A DNA stretch of 17,874 nt from Smittium mucronatum (Eukaryota; Kickxellomycota; Harpellomycetes; Harpellales; Legeriomycetaceae). Below the pieces are notes generated by a model. It saw only the letters and a list, made by a program, of their open reading frames with translations, made no database searches and was not told the DNA's origin. The translations under genes were made by a program, and so were the position numbers. The DNA is taken from NCBI GenBank assembly GCA_001953115.1, contig LSSL01003473.1:1-17874 (forward strand), given 5' to 3'. The stretch's first letter is position 1, and the number at the start of each line of letters is the position of its first letter. Of this stretch, positions 1-8,595 are shown one piece after another.

Positions 1-286
1 AGGTTACGTGCAGTCATGAATTAAGCTCTTTGTCAATGAACTGTTGTTCATTGAAGCTATTGAGCTCCTAGTCAGAGCCTACTTCTAACAGGATTAATAA
101 AATTAGGCTCCTACCCAAACGTGGGTTTGATCAACATGGCTTTCCTACAAATAGCTGTTAGACGCTGAGATCCGTCTGACTGTCGAACGCTGGACTTGTG
201 CACTAGACTATGTCTCAGCTGTGCTAAACGATCGGTTCCTCCTGTTTCTAGATGGTCCTCCTCTGGAATCGCTGTCCTCCGAATCG

Positions 287-372
287 CTGTGCGCTATCTC
301 CACTACTCCCAACCAAGAATAGTGCAACGCTGTGCGCTGTCTCCACTACTTCCAACCAAAAATAGTACAACG
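287..372. repeat. 43-bp tandem duplication inside copy A
   Basis: Units 287-329 and 330-372 are 43 bp each and differ at only four positions. Copies B and C carry a single unit, so the duplication arose within copy A or its private lineage. Because 43 is not a multiple of three, it shifts the short reading frame present in this part of the element. A smaller echo (AATCGCTGT at 282-290 and 267-275) lies next to it. Confidence 0.9.
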
Positions 373-376
373 CTGC

Positions 377-455
377 GTGAAATTTTAGTCTAGTGTACTT
401 CGAAAAGTACACTATTAAGCCCCTAAACCACGGCAAGGTATTTCACTCTTAGGGG
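377..455 (-). ncRNA. HDV-like self-cleaving ribozyme at 5' end of copy A
   Basis: Seen on the minus strand, reading from 455 down, every element of the HDV-like double pseudoknot is present and contiguous. P1 is CCCCUAA (449-455) with UUAGGGG (420-426), 7 bp. J1/2 is GA (447-448). P2 is GUGAAAU (440-446) with AUUUCAC (377-383), 7 bp. P3 is ACC (437-439) with GGU (427-429) around a 7-nt loop L3 (430-436). J1.1/4 is CUUAA (415-419). P4 is a perfect 10-bp stem capped by UUCG (391-414). J4/2 is GACUAAA (384-390); its C at 388 is the expected catalytic cytosine in the C-N-R-A motif. Predicted cleavage is just 5' of P1, at the element boundary. Caveats: P1.1 is weak (one G-C pair plus U-U), and the first base is C rather than the usual G, although L1Tc ribozymes also begin with C. 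Activity is inferred, not shown. Confidence 0.85.
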
Positions 456-3400
456 ATTATTCATACCAGAAAATAAAAATTCATTAAAAAAGTAGCAACC
501 CTTTACTAAAATAATCAATTGGATTTTATAATATTCAGCTTGATTTTATTTTTTTATAATAAATATCGACTATGATTTCATATTTTGCACATCACTCCAT
601 TTTTTTAATTTTAATTTAAAAACTAAGATCTTTTTTATTTAATGAATTTATTAGTATTTATTTAACAATATTTAATTAAATTTGATAAATAAATACAGGT
701 TTAAATACGATTAATATTCATTATTTATCATTTTTCCTTATTAAATCCACATAATATTTATATTAATTTGGTTCTTAAAAATCTAAATAAAAAATTGAAA
801 AATTTATTCGAGATTTTCAAATATCATTTAAAAAAATCCGAGTCTAAATAAAAAAATTATAAAAAAATTTATTTGAAATTTACAGGATTTCTCATTTCTG
901 TAAAAAATTTGATCCAAAAAATAAAAACTTTGGTCTAGTTATATAAATTTTTAGTCCATTTTATTAGATACAACTTTCTATTATAATATAGCCGATTGCA
1001 CAATATAATAATACCCACCCCACCCCACCCCACCTCCAAAAAAAACAAATGCTTTTTCTCTTTTTCAGGATAAAATTTTTCTTCTAAAATAATTTTTCCG
1101 AAAAATCAATAATGGTAAAAAATCAGATGTAATATTTTTTTGCTTTAAAATTTTTCATATAAGATTTTTATGTATAGAGTGCAGAAATTTATAAAAATTT
1201 GATTTTAATTGAAAAAAAATAGCCAATTAAAATTAAACACTGAATTACACCAGAAGACTTTTGATAAAAAAATGAAGAAAAAAAATAATACTCCAAGAAA
1301 TTTTAAAATCCTTTTATAGATAGAAAAAGTCATTTTAAATCAAAAAATATACTTGAAAATTGACAAATTAAATCTGTTTTTTCGATTTTGTAAAACAGGG
1401 GTTTGGGCTTTGAAATAGTGTAAAATTGATATTTTAATATATTAAATTGACTCTATTAAAAATGGTTATCGAGTTTTTTAGTTGGGCTAAATATTTCATA
1501 ACTATGTTAAAAGAATTTATAAAAAGGAAATGATGTGGATCTTAAGCAAATCATTCAATTTTATTCCAGCTTTTCGATACATATATATAGAAAAATATCA
1601 AATTTTAGATAATAGCCATTCTAAAAATATTAATTTTTATCGTTTTTATTAAAGACTTATTATTTATTAAACATTTATACAAGTTTAACATTCAATTACA
1701 AACTGAGCCTTATCCTAAATAAAAAACGTTGTATATATAAATAATTTAAATATTTAAATCCTATAGCTGTTTAATTATAATTGAAGTTTCGAAGGCTAAA
1801 AAAAAATCTAAAAATAAACCTTTTTTATAAAAAAATACAAAATAATATAAAGGAACTACACCTGCTGATTTAGTCATTGTGGGACTCAAATTTTTTTTAT
1901 CTTTTTCTTATTCAAAAATTTAATTATTTGAAGTAATCATCACAAAAACAGCGTTTGCGAATAACTTCGTTTTAAAACTATAAATAATTGTAGCCATTAG
2001 TTATATTATCAAAAAATTTATCTCTGGACTGAAAAAAAAGTTAATCGCTTTTTAGCAGGAAAAAAAAAGTCATGTGGCGTTTGAGATACAAAGTTTATAA
2101 TTTTTAATACCAAAATTATTCATATATCTAGAGCCTCAATTTATTATTTATCCAAATAATATAATGTTGGTTAACATAAATCCATTTAATACTGTCATCG
2201 ATTATGATTATTTGCAAATTTCATTCATTATATTTATTAAAATCAGCTCCAAAAGATATAATTGATATCTTAGATTATTTTTTGATATTTTGTGATAAAA
2301 TAATATAGTTTACATTATTTAAATTTATTTTTTTCATATTAAAAATTAGGGAAATAAAAATATTTCATGCCTAATTATACATTCGAAATCTTTTTGAAAA
2401 AAAATGAAGTCTAAAACCACTTAAAAATGAGATATAATGTTGTAAAAATTATCTAAAAACAAATATTGTTGTTAATTATTACGTCCAAAAATATTCAGTT
2501 ATATAATAAAATCAAAACGATTAATTTTAAAATGGGATTAAAACAACCGGAATAATTTAATTACAATTTTAAAATTTTATTAATAATACCAATGATATTT
2601 TTGCCTATTTTAATAACTTAATTAACATTAAACATTCTAGTAATATAATGAAATATCGATTTGAATAAACAGTGCAAAAACTTTAGTTAACCTTCATTTG
2701 TTTTTTTTTATTACTCTTCTAATTGCTGAACCGTTATTCTTTTTAAAAAAAATTGTTTAAGTGGGTCAGGAATGGATTTAGGGAAAAATATTTGTAAAAA
2801 ACGATATTTTTTCCATATTTAATAACCTCTATGCTTAAATTTAATAACGAAATTACACACACATAAACATACCGCTTTTTCTTAAATTTTATATAAATCC
2901 TAATTTCTGGGGCACAATTTTTATTAATAACAATTTTTATAGATTTCCAAATGTAATAATATAGATTTTTTTTAAATTTTAATAATATAGATGATATTTT
3001 TATTATTTATTTACTATTTTGATATAAATATTCAAATATTTAATTTATTGGTACAGGAGAGATACAAAATAAGATGGCATGTAAAAAAAATTAATTTTTT
3101 TTCCCTCAATTTTTGACTTTTTAATTATTAAAATGCCTTAGCATCATTGTGTTACATATAGTTAATAATTTTTTTTTTTCGTATATTTCCTTTTATTAAA
3201 AAAATAATATCTAAAATTTCCCATTATTATTTAAAAACAGCTTATGTTTCAAAATAGATAAATTTCCATATGAATTACAAAAAAAATTTTGAAAAAATTT
3301 GCTGTATAAAAATATTCAAATAGTTATATACTAAGAACAAAAAAGTCGAATATTCCATGTAAAAATCCTATTGTGAAATAAAATAATTTAACAAAATATT

Positions 3401-5397
3401 TCTTGGGCTTTAAAATAATTAAATTATTTACTCATTAAGAACATATTTAAAAATGTATCTTATAAATATAAAATATCATATAATTTGCCTCAGTCACAAA
3501 GATTAAATAAGATTAAAAAATATTAATATATTAATCTTGATTGATCTATATAATTTTTATTACATTAATTATAAAAAACTAGATAAGATAGATATAAAAT
3601 AACATCTTTTTTTTAGTATTCCAAAAAAATATTAAATCTTTAAATAGTCCAAAAACCGCTTTATTTTTTTTATTTTTTCAGATCCTAATAAATAAAAAGC
3701 TATTATTATTTACTAAAGTTGATCTTTTTAACAAGTAATATTTAAATGGGATGTGATGTTATATTTTTTAATTAGCTCTATTGATAATTTAAAAAATATA
3801 AAAAAAGAAATTTTTTTAGAAAAGTTCAAATAAAATCATCTGATAAACTCTATATCATCGAAACTTTATTTGTATTCCTTAGATATTTAGAATAATGAAA
3901 TTATCCGAGAATATAGTTTTTTTCCAAATAATTATCATTAAACTTATATTTATTTTATAATATCTATAAGAGAAAAAATAAATTATGATATAACCTATTA
4001 TTGCTGTAGAGCCCTTTAACAGTTAAAATATTAGAAAAACTAGTTAGCAGTGCAATAGAGAAAATTAAATATAAACCATTAAATAAATACATTCATTAAA
4101 TCCAAAAAAAATCATTTTTTGATTGATAAAACCAACTCTATATTATTTTTTTGATGATTTAATATTTTAAATAAAAAGTTTATTCTCTTATATTAATTTT
4201 TCGATGCTAAAATTTCATCCTAAAAAAATATTATTTAAGAACAAAGAAAATAGAAAATGGAAATAAAAAAATATAAATAATGTTAAAACTAGGAATAATT
4301 TTTTAAGAAATGAGAATAAATTTAAATAAACTGAAATATTGAAATTATTCATCAAATTTCATTAAATCTCATTAAACCTCGTTTTAATTATTCGGCTAGT
4401 AAAACTTAAATAAAAACAATCTTTAAATTTATTAGAAGATAAAAAATAAAATTTAACACAAATCAATAATTCTTTATGATAAATCAAAGACATAAAGTGA
4501 ACAGCGATTGTATAGATACTCTATAAAAATAAAAGATTTAAAAAAGAGCTTTTTTATTAAATGCTAAAAAAAATTTTTTTTATTAAATATATATAAATAA
4601 AATATTAAAAATTACAAATTTACGAATTTAAAAGTTTAATTTTCACTAAATTAATGTCATGATTTTTGAAGATACAACTATTATCAAAAAAAATGCTTTT
4701 CTATTTAAAAAATAATTTACAATTCAAAACCACAAAAAAATGTAAAGCTAAATCCTCAAATCAAGTAATATAGTCTAAGAGACTTTAATTTTCTAATTTA
4801 AAGTCGATTATAGCTGTTTTTTTGATGATTAAAAAATCTAAGAAATTATCTTTGTTTTCGAATGCAAGAAAAAAAAATTTTATTAAACATATATTACAAA
4901 AACTCTATATTTCGTCTATTATTTTTAAATAGGTGTGACTATTCAATTTTTAATTTTTAATTTTTCTCAAACATTATAATATATCAAATTTTATTTAAAA
5001 AATTTAAATTATAAATAAAAATTTAATTTTTTTCTTTTACCTTGTATTATACTCAATATTTTTTAAATAAAAGATTATTTATCTATTATAATTTGGTTTA
5101 GTGGTATCCCAGTTTTTTTTATTTATATCAAAAATGTATTGAATTCAGTTTTTTTCTGTTTTAACAAAATTTTAATTGTATTTTTTAACGTAAAATAGAA
5201 AAATTATAGAATATATTCAATAAAATATTATATACACGAATTGCTTAAAATTCTTTGATAGTATATAAACACCCTTTTTTTGAAAAAAAGTTGACAAAAA
5301 AATTAAGTATTTATAATAAAAAAATCAACCCTATTTATTATCTTTTCCGTGATCATATAAAATAGTAAAATATTTGATATGGACTATTTGAAAAAAA
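456..5397. other. AT-rich gene-free desert
   Basis: About 4.9 kb of very AT-rich DNA dominated by runs of A and T. No open frame with recognisable protein, no tRNA or rRNA and no further copy of the retroposon was seen in it. The only compositional break is the C-rich tract at 1014-1034. Any old transposon sequence here is decayed past recognition by eye. Confidence 0.7.
1014..1034. repeat. (CCCCA)n microsatellite, G-quadruplex-capable on the minus strand
   Basis: Four C-runs of 3 to 4 bases separated by single A residues, followed by CC. The complementary strand reads as G-runs with one-base T loops, which meets the usual G-quadruplex pattern. It stands out sharply in its AT-rich setting. 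The unit GGGGT resembles telomere-type repeats, but the tract is too short and internal to be called one. Confidence 0.8.
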
Positions 5398-5422
5398 ATT
5401 TCGGGGATTTTCCCACTTATCC
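5398..5422. repeat. 25-bp segment repeated at 8290-8314 (possible LTR remnant)
   Basis: The 25-bp segments at 5398-5422 and 8290-8314 agree at 23 of 25 positions, in the same orientation, on either side of the decayed gag-protease gene. A second short match, CCCAAACCT, lies about 180-190 bp further right in both places (near 5590 and 8472), and weaker similarity lies between. This could be a pair of eroded LTRs. Typical TG...CA ends were not found, and part of the left segment overlaps a frame that still looks coding, so the call is tentative. Confidence 0.35.
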
Positions 5423-5474
5423 AATTTTTATCAAAATTGAATTTACTTCATCTAATCTAATCTTTTATTTTATT

Positions 5475-6110
5475 TTTTCTGGTATAAATCTGAGATATTA
5501 AACCCAATGTTTTAAAAAAAATTCGTTGAGTGGCTTCCTGCTTGATATTGGTGTACATTTTATTTCAGATATATCGTTTAATTTTCCTCCCAAACCTATT
5601 GATAAATATATTTGATTTGAATTAGAAATATATCCTGGTTACTTCTAGCTACAAGTTTCAAATATTGAGTTATATTCACTTCTATTCACACAATATGTAT
5701 ATAAGTTTTCATCAAATCCGCTTTTAATAGTATAAATAAGACTTCAATATGCTCTTTTATCTTAAAACGTTCAGACTTTAGCACAACATGGTTTTCCCAA
5801 TATTACTGACTCTTTAGTAGAGATACTAAAAAAAATAAGTATTATTACTCTACATATTAACTTCAAAGATACAATTATCTATTACAGATAGAAGTTTGCT
5901 TACACCAAAGTTGGTATCTTTTATTTCCTATTTTATGTTACTATTTAATCTTGCTATACTTAAGTTTTTAGTGCGTTTTAGACATCTAATTACAACAGAT
6001 TCACATCGCTCCCTTCGTCAAATGTAAATAATATCTCAGGTCTGTTTAATTTTTAGGATTATTTTTGCTGATCCATTAGAAAGGTAAATTTTATTCGAGT
6101 CATTTACACA
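5475..6110 (-). pseudogene. Decayed Ty3/gypsy-type retrotransposon: protease and downstream part
   Basis: This is the downstream half of the gene whose gag half lies at 6740-8209; retroposon B separates them. Reading the minus strand, the frame that ended at the insertion resumes at 6111 (CVNDSNKIYLSNGSAKIILK). A frameshift follows, then the retroviral-type aspartic protease site FDEGSDVNLL (Asp codon 6017-6019). About 70 codons later comes VILGKPC (5786-5806), which matches the conserved ILG-x-P segment of the same protease fold. A further ~40 codons stay open (5513-5638) and may be the linker towards reverse transcriptase. No reverse transcriptase, RNase H or integrase motif was found below it. 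Several stops and frameshifts make it clearly non-functional. Ty3/gypsy assignment rests on the pre-protease and protease style; a BEL or other LTR family is less likely. The left boundary is approximate. Confidence 0.75.
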
Positions 6111-6111
6111 T
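6097..6111. repeat. Target-site duplication, left flank of retroposon B
   Basis: GAGTCATTTACACAT is repeated exactly at 6740-6754, immediately outside the other end of retroposon B. The last T may belong to the element, giving a 14- or 15-bp duplication. This length is typical of LINE-type target-primed insertion. The duplicated sequence is part of the disrupted gag-protease reading frame. Confidence 0.9.
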
Positions 6112-6190
6112 CCCCTAAGATTGAAATACCCTGCCATGGTTTAGGGGCTTAATAGCGTAGTTTTCGAAGTATACTAGACTAAAATTTCAC
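6112..6190 (+). ncRNA. HDV-like self-cleaving ribozyme at 5' end of copy B
   Basis: Same fold as in copy A. P1 is CCCCUAA (6112-6118) with UUAGGGG (6141-6147), perfect. J1/2 is GA. P2 is UUGAAAU (6121-6127) with AUUUCAC (6184-6190), 6 of 7 pairs. P3 is ACC (6128-6130) with GGU (6138-6140), loop CUGCCAU. P4 is 6153-6176 with a UUCG loop, 8 of 10 pairs including one wobble. J4/2 is GACUAAA (6177-6183), with the expected catalytic C at 6179. The total length, 79 nt, equals that of copy A. The target-site duplication ends at the predicted cleavage site, so the ribozyme would define the exact 5' end of the retroposon RNA. P4 mismatches suggest some decay; activity of this copy is uncertain. Confidence 0.82.
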
Positions 6191-6220
6191 GCAGCGTTTT
6201 ACTATTCTTGGTTGGGAGTA

Positions 6221-6316
6221 ATGGAGACAGTGCACAGCGATTCGGAGAACAGATATTCCAGAGAAGGGCCATCTAGAAACAGGAGGAACCGATCGTTTAG
6301 CACGGCTGAGACATAG
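6221..6316 (+). CDS. Short Arg/Ser-rich open frame inside retroposon B (31 codons)
   Basis: An ATG in a favourable context (A at -3, G at +4) opens a 31-codon frame beginning METVHSDSENRYSREG and ending at TAG 6314-6316. Copy C keeps the ATG (9105-9107) and the same first two dozen codons (METAHSDSE...), then runs into another frame after a 1-base deletion. Copy A has GTG in place of the ATG and is frameshifted by its duplication. I do not recognise the product, and it may not be translated. Conservation could simply reflect common descent of the repeat copies. It is noted because it is the only shared start codon in a sensible position after the ribozyme. Confidence 0.2.
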   Translation: METVHSDSENRYSREGPSRNRRNRSFSTAET

Positions 6317-6711
6317 TCTAGTGCACAGGTCTAGCGTTTGACAGTCAGACGGATCTCAGCGTCTAACAGCTATAAGTAGGAAAGCCATGTCAATCAATCC
6401 TACGTTTGGGTAGGAACCTAATTTTATTAATCCTGTTAGAATTAGTCTCTGACTAGGAGCTCATTGACACCAATGAACCATTTTTCATCGACAAAGAGCT
6501 TAATTCTTGACTACGTGTAACCTCAGTCATCCAGCCTACTTGGAGCAATGCCAGGGGGGGGTCTTTCTTTTATAGATCGTACCATTTTCCTGTAGGTACG
6601 CAGCTGGTAGCCCGGTAGAGGAAATTATTTTAATTACGACAATATTCTTTTCTATATGCCTTTTTCATTTTTTCATTCTTTTTAATATAGTTTTTAATGA
6701 CGTTATCTTAA

Positions 6712-6739
6712 AATAAAATTCCGTGATACAAAAAAAAAA
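6712..6739 (+). other. Polyadenylation signal and poly(A) tail of retroposon B
   Basis: AATAAA at 6712-6717 is followed 12 bases later by ten A residues (6730-6739), directly abutting the target-site duplication. Copy C keeps the same signal (TTTATT on the plus strand at 8616-8621) and tail (eight T at 8596-8603). This indicates that the mobilised RNA was an RNA polymerase II transcript cleaved and polyadenylated in the normal way. Confidence 0.8.
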
Positions 6740-6754
6740 GAGTCATTTACACAT
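6740..6754. repeat. Target-site duplication, right flank of retroposon B
   Basis: This is an exact copy of 6097-6111 lying directly after the poly(A) tail of retroposon B. On the minus strand it ends the upstream half of the gag-protease frame (...ELMKLCVND), and the other copy restarts it. Confidence 0.9.
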
Positions 6755-8209
6755 AGTTTCATTAATTCTGAAACATCTCTAACGTCGCTACCTTTCTTCG
6801 TATTACTCTTCATTTATGGATTTTTTAACCACGGGAGAAGCTATCGCTAATTCATCAAACGATATTTATATTTTCAAATCTTATATTTTAGAGAATATAA
6901 TCTCTACTAGTACATCTTTTACCACTTTAGATTTTACTCGATATGGTTAATAATTAAATATATTTTTCAAATTTTTATTGGAATCTATTTCTCCGTGATT
7001 CATCTTATTTGCCAGCTTGATTAGAGGAATGTCTTCAGGAATCTCAAAAATATCGATAAGCTTTTTTTCGTAGGTTTATCCTTTCAATATGTTAAAACTT
7101 TCATTTACATAATTTTCTACTATATCCCGCTTTGAGGAAAATAACTTTACCAATTGATAAAACATATAATTTTTTATGTCGTCATAATCATTTATGGTAA
7201 TAAAATCACTGGTGTTTTTATTATTATTATTATTTATCATTTAAGTTTCTATCTACAGAAATTGATATAGTTTTACCATTTTTTGTATCCTTTCTTTGAT
7301 ACCCACTTTTCCCCAATTCCGCATCATTTCCTCTCCTTAATTATTTATCATTCATCCATCGCTTATTTTAACCAAACCAGATTTTAATTTTAATTATAAT
7401 TCTTTGCATACCCTTTTTAGGCTTTCACCATTGCGATAAATACAGGGGATTTTTCCAGCTCTCGATAAATCAAATTGTTATTATTGTTGTTTTGGGAGTC
7501 TAAATTGGTTTTATACACCATTTTCAATCCACCTATGCTCTTTTCAGTTCATAAATTTGTTTTTTTAGAATAATCATCTTTTTTTCTTGAAGGATCCTTT
7601 TTTTCGGGTTTATTAACATATTTTATCTTTTAAATTTGTCTTTTGCAGATTATGATGCAGAAATTTATATTTTAGAAGAGTATTCTAATAACGTATCCCC
7701 AGAGTAAATTTTCTTAGCTTTTTGATTTACTAAATCTTGTTGAAGTGCTTTTATAAAATACTTTGATTTTTGATTAGATATACTTCACCTCTATCTTAAA
7801 GTTTTTTCACTACGCATTCAAATTCTAATAAAAAGCAAAAATATTTCTGACTATGAATTCCTTTAGATTATAATAGTCTAAGAGGTTCTAAAAAGTCGTC
7901 TTTGATCTTTTCCTTAAATTTTCTCAAAAGCATGTTTTTTAAACAATCGTATCCTCTATTTTCGTATTATACGGTTTTTTTGATTTTATCCTGTATAGAT
8001 TTTTTGAAATAAAATAGGAACAAATTTTTTCCCTCTTTTGAATTCTTCCTTGATGTTATTACTTTTTATACTTCTATAAAATCTCATACCCTTGCACTGA
8101 TAAAAATTGAATAATCCCTTTATCTGGGAATTATTTAAGGCATTTCGCCATTTTGCGCTGCTCTTTCGGTAAAATTAGACTTTTCTTCCTCAACAGAAAC
8201 ATCATACAT
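6740..8209 (-). pseudogene. Decayed Ty3/gypsy-type retrotransposon: gag and pre-protease part
   Basis: The minus strand holds overlapping runs of good coding sequence in shifting frames. They start at an ATG (8207-8209, MYDVSVEEEKSNFTERAAQ). Then come a Gag core (FKEKIKDDFLEPLRLL from 7918; KYFIKALQQDLVNQKAKK from 7763) and a Lys-rich stretch (near 7590-7620). A zinc-knuckle-like segment follows (CIYRNGESLKRVC from 7444) in which the second Cys and the His are lost. Next is an Asn-rich run encoded by the (TTA)n tract at 7217-7236. A long segment follows (FYQLVKLFSSKRDIVENY..., IPEDIPLIKLANKMN near 6950-7200). Last is a pre-protease motif, FDELAIASPVVKKSINEE (about 6805-6859), of the kind found just before the protease in fungal Ty3/gypsy polyproteins. 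Stops, mostly CAA- or CGA-derived types, and at least four frameshifts make it a pseudogene. It continues at 6111 and below, beyond retroposon B. Confidence 0.78.
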
Positions 8210-8586
8210 ATTTTAATTTTTAATTTTTATACTTTTAAAATTTTATATTGAATAAAGATTTAGATGAGTTCACGGTTAGTCCCCCGATTATTTCGGAGAT
8301 TTTCCCACTTCTCCGACTAGAAATTTTTATATGTATTTAATTTAAGTTCTTACTCGGTTAATAAAATCCTTTATCTTATCTGTTTTTTATATAGATAAAA
8401 TATATATAAATTTAATTCCCTGATACCGAATCCAGTTTTATTTAAAAACTCGAATATTTTTAATAAAACACCCAAACCTTCTCGGAGTGTCGTATGAATA
8501 TTAATTATTATAATAAGGGGTAATAAAAAGCGTAAAGTAAATTTGAAAGACATAAAATTTGTGATAAAAAAAATAAAAGCATTACT
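8210..8586 (-). other. Leader or possible 5' LTR remnant of the gag-protease element
   Basis: This ~380-bp stretch lies between the gag start (8209) and the target-site duplication of retroposon C. It holds the 25-bp segment shared with 5398-5422 and the shorter match CCCAAACCT. Position and repetition suggest an eroded LTR and leader. A 79-codon minus-strand frame here (8371-8610) is hydrophobic low-complexity sequence that begins in the neighbouring poly(T) and is not treated as a gene. Confidence 0.35.
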
Positions 8587-8595
8587 CATAAAGAG
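8587..8595. repeat. Target-site duplication, left flank of retroposon C
   Basis: CATAAAGAG at 8587-8595 is repeated exactly at 9217-9225. The two copies bracket retroposon C: the left one touches its poly(T) end, the right one is one base from its ribozyme end. Confidence 0.82.

Larger units (their letters stand above)
1..455 (-). mobile_element. Retroposon copy A (ribozyme-headed family), 3' end outside window
   Basis: This is the first of three copies of one repeat. It aligns along its whole visible length with the plus strand of 6112-6523 and the minus strand of 8811-9215. Its 5' end is at 455 (CCCCTAAGA on the minus strand); about 215 bp of its 3' part, including the poly(A) tail, lies left of base 1. 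It is far richer in GC than the AT-rich DNA to its right and stops sharply after 455. The minus orientation is inferred from copies B and C, whose poly(A) tails lie at the opposite end. It differs from them by a 43-bp internal tandem duplication. No transposase or reverse transcriptase is encoded, so movement must have depended on enzymes supplied in trans. Its target-site duplication cannot be checked because one flank is missing. Confidence 0.85.
6112..6739 (+). mobile_element. Retroposon copy B, full length, nested in the gag-protease gene
   Basis: A 628-bp complete copy. It begins with the ribozyme (6112-6190) and ends with an AATAAA signal (6712-6717) and a 10-base A run (6730-6739). An exact 14-15 bp duplication of the target sits on both sides. 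These are the marks of a polyadenylated transcript inserted by LINE machinery. The middle holds a short open frame at 6221-6316; no protein for mobility is encoded, so it is non-autonomous, comparable in size and plan to NARTc of trypanosomes or a long SINE. It is inverted relative to copies A and C, and similarity to C runs over the whole element. It interrupts the Ty3/gypsy-type gene between the pre-protease segment and the protease, which dates it after that element. Confidence 0.9.

Noticed and set aside
420..430. RNA polymerase III A-box match (TGGTTTAGGGG) on the element strand of the retroposon, suggesting a tRNA-derived SINE
   Set aside because: No good B-box follows, the match overlaps P3' and P1' of the ribozyme, and the AATAAA plus poly(A) end points to an RNA polymerase II transcript.
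196..436. Two frames of about 62-65 codons within copy A
   Set aside because: The plus-strand one is antisense to the element. The minus-strand one mostly translates the ribozyme and is shifted by the 43-bp duplication; the conservation is better explained by the RNA fold.
420..455. Helitron-like 3' hairpin formed by CCCCTAA and TTAGGGG at the element end
   Set aside because: There is no CTRR end or 5' TC, the loop is long, and the same two strands are fully explained as P1 of the ribozyme at the element's 5' end.
6816..6950. A 44-codon plus-strand frame beginning MDFLTTGEAIANSS
   Set aside because: It lies exactly antisense to the pre-protease segment FDELAIASPVVKKSINEE, which has family-like motifs. 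The plus-strand frame is its shadow.
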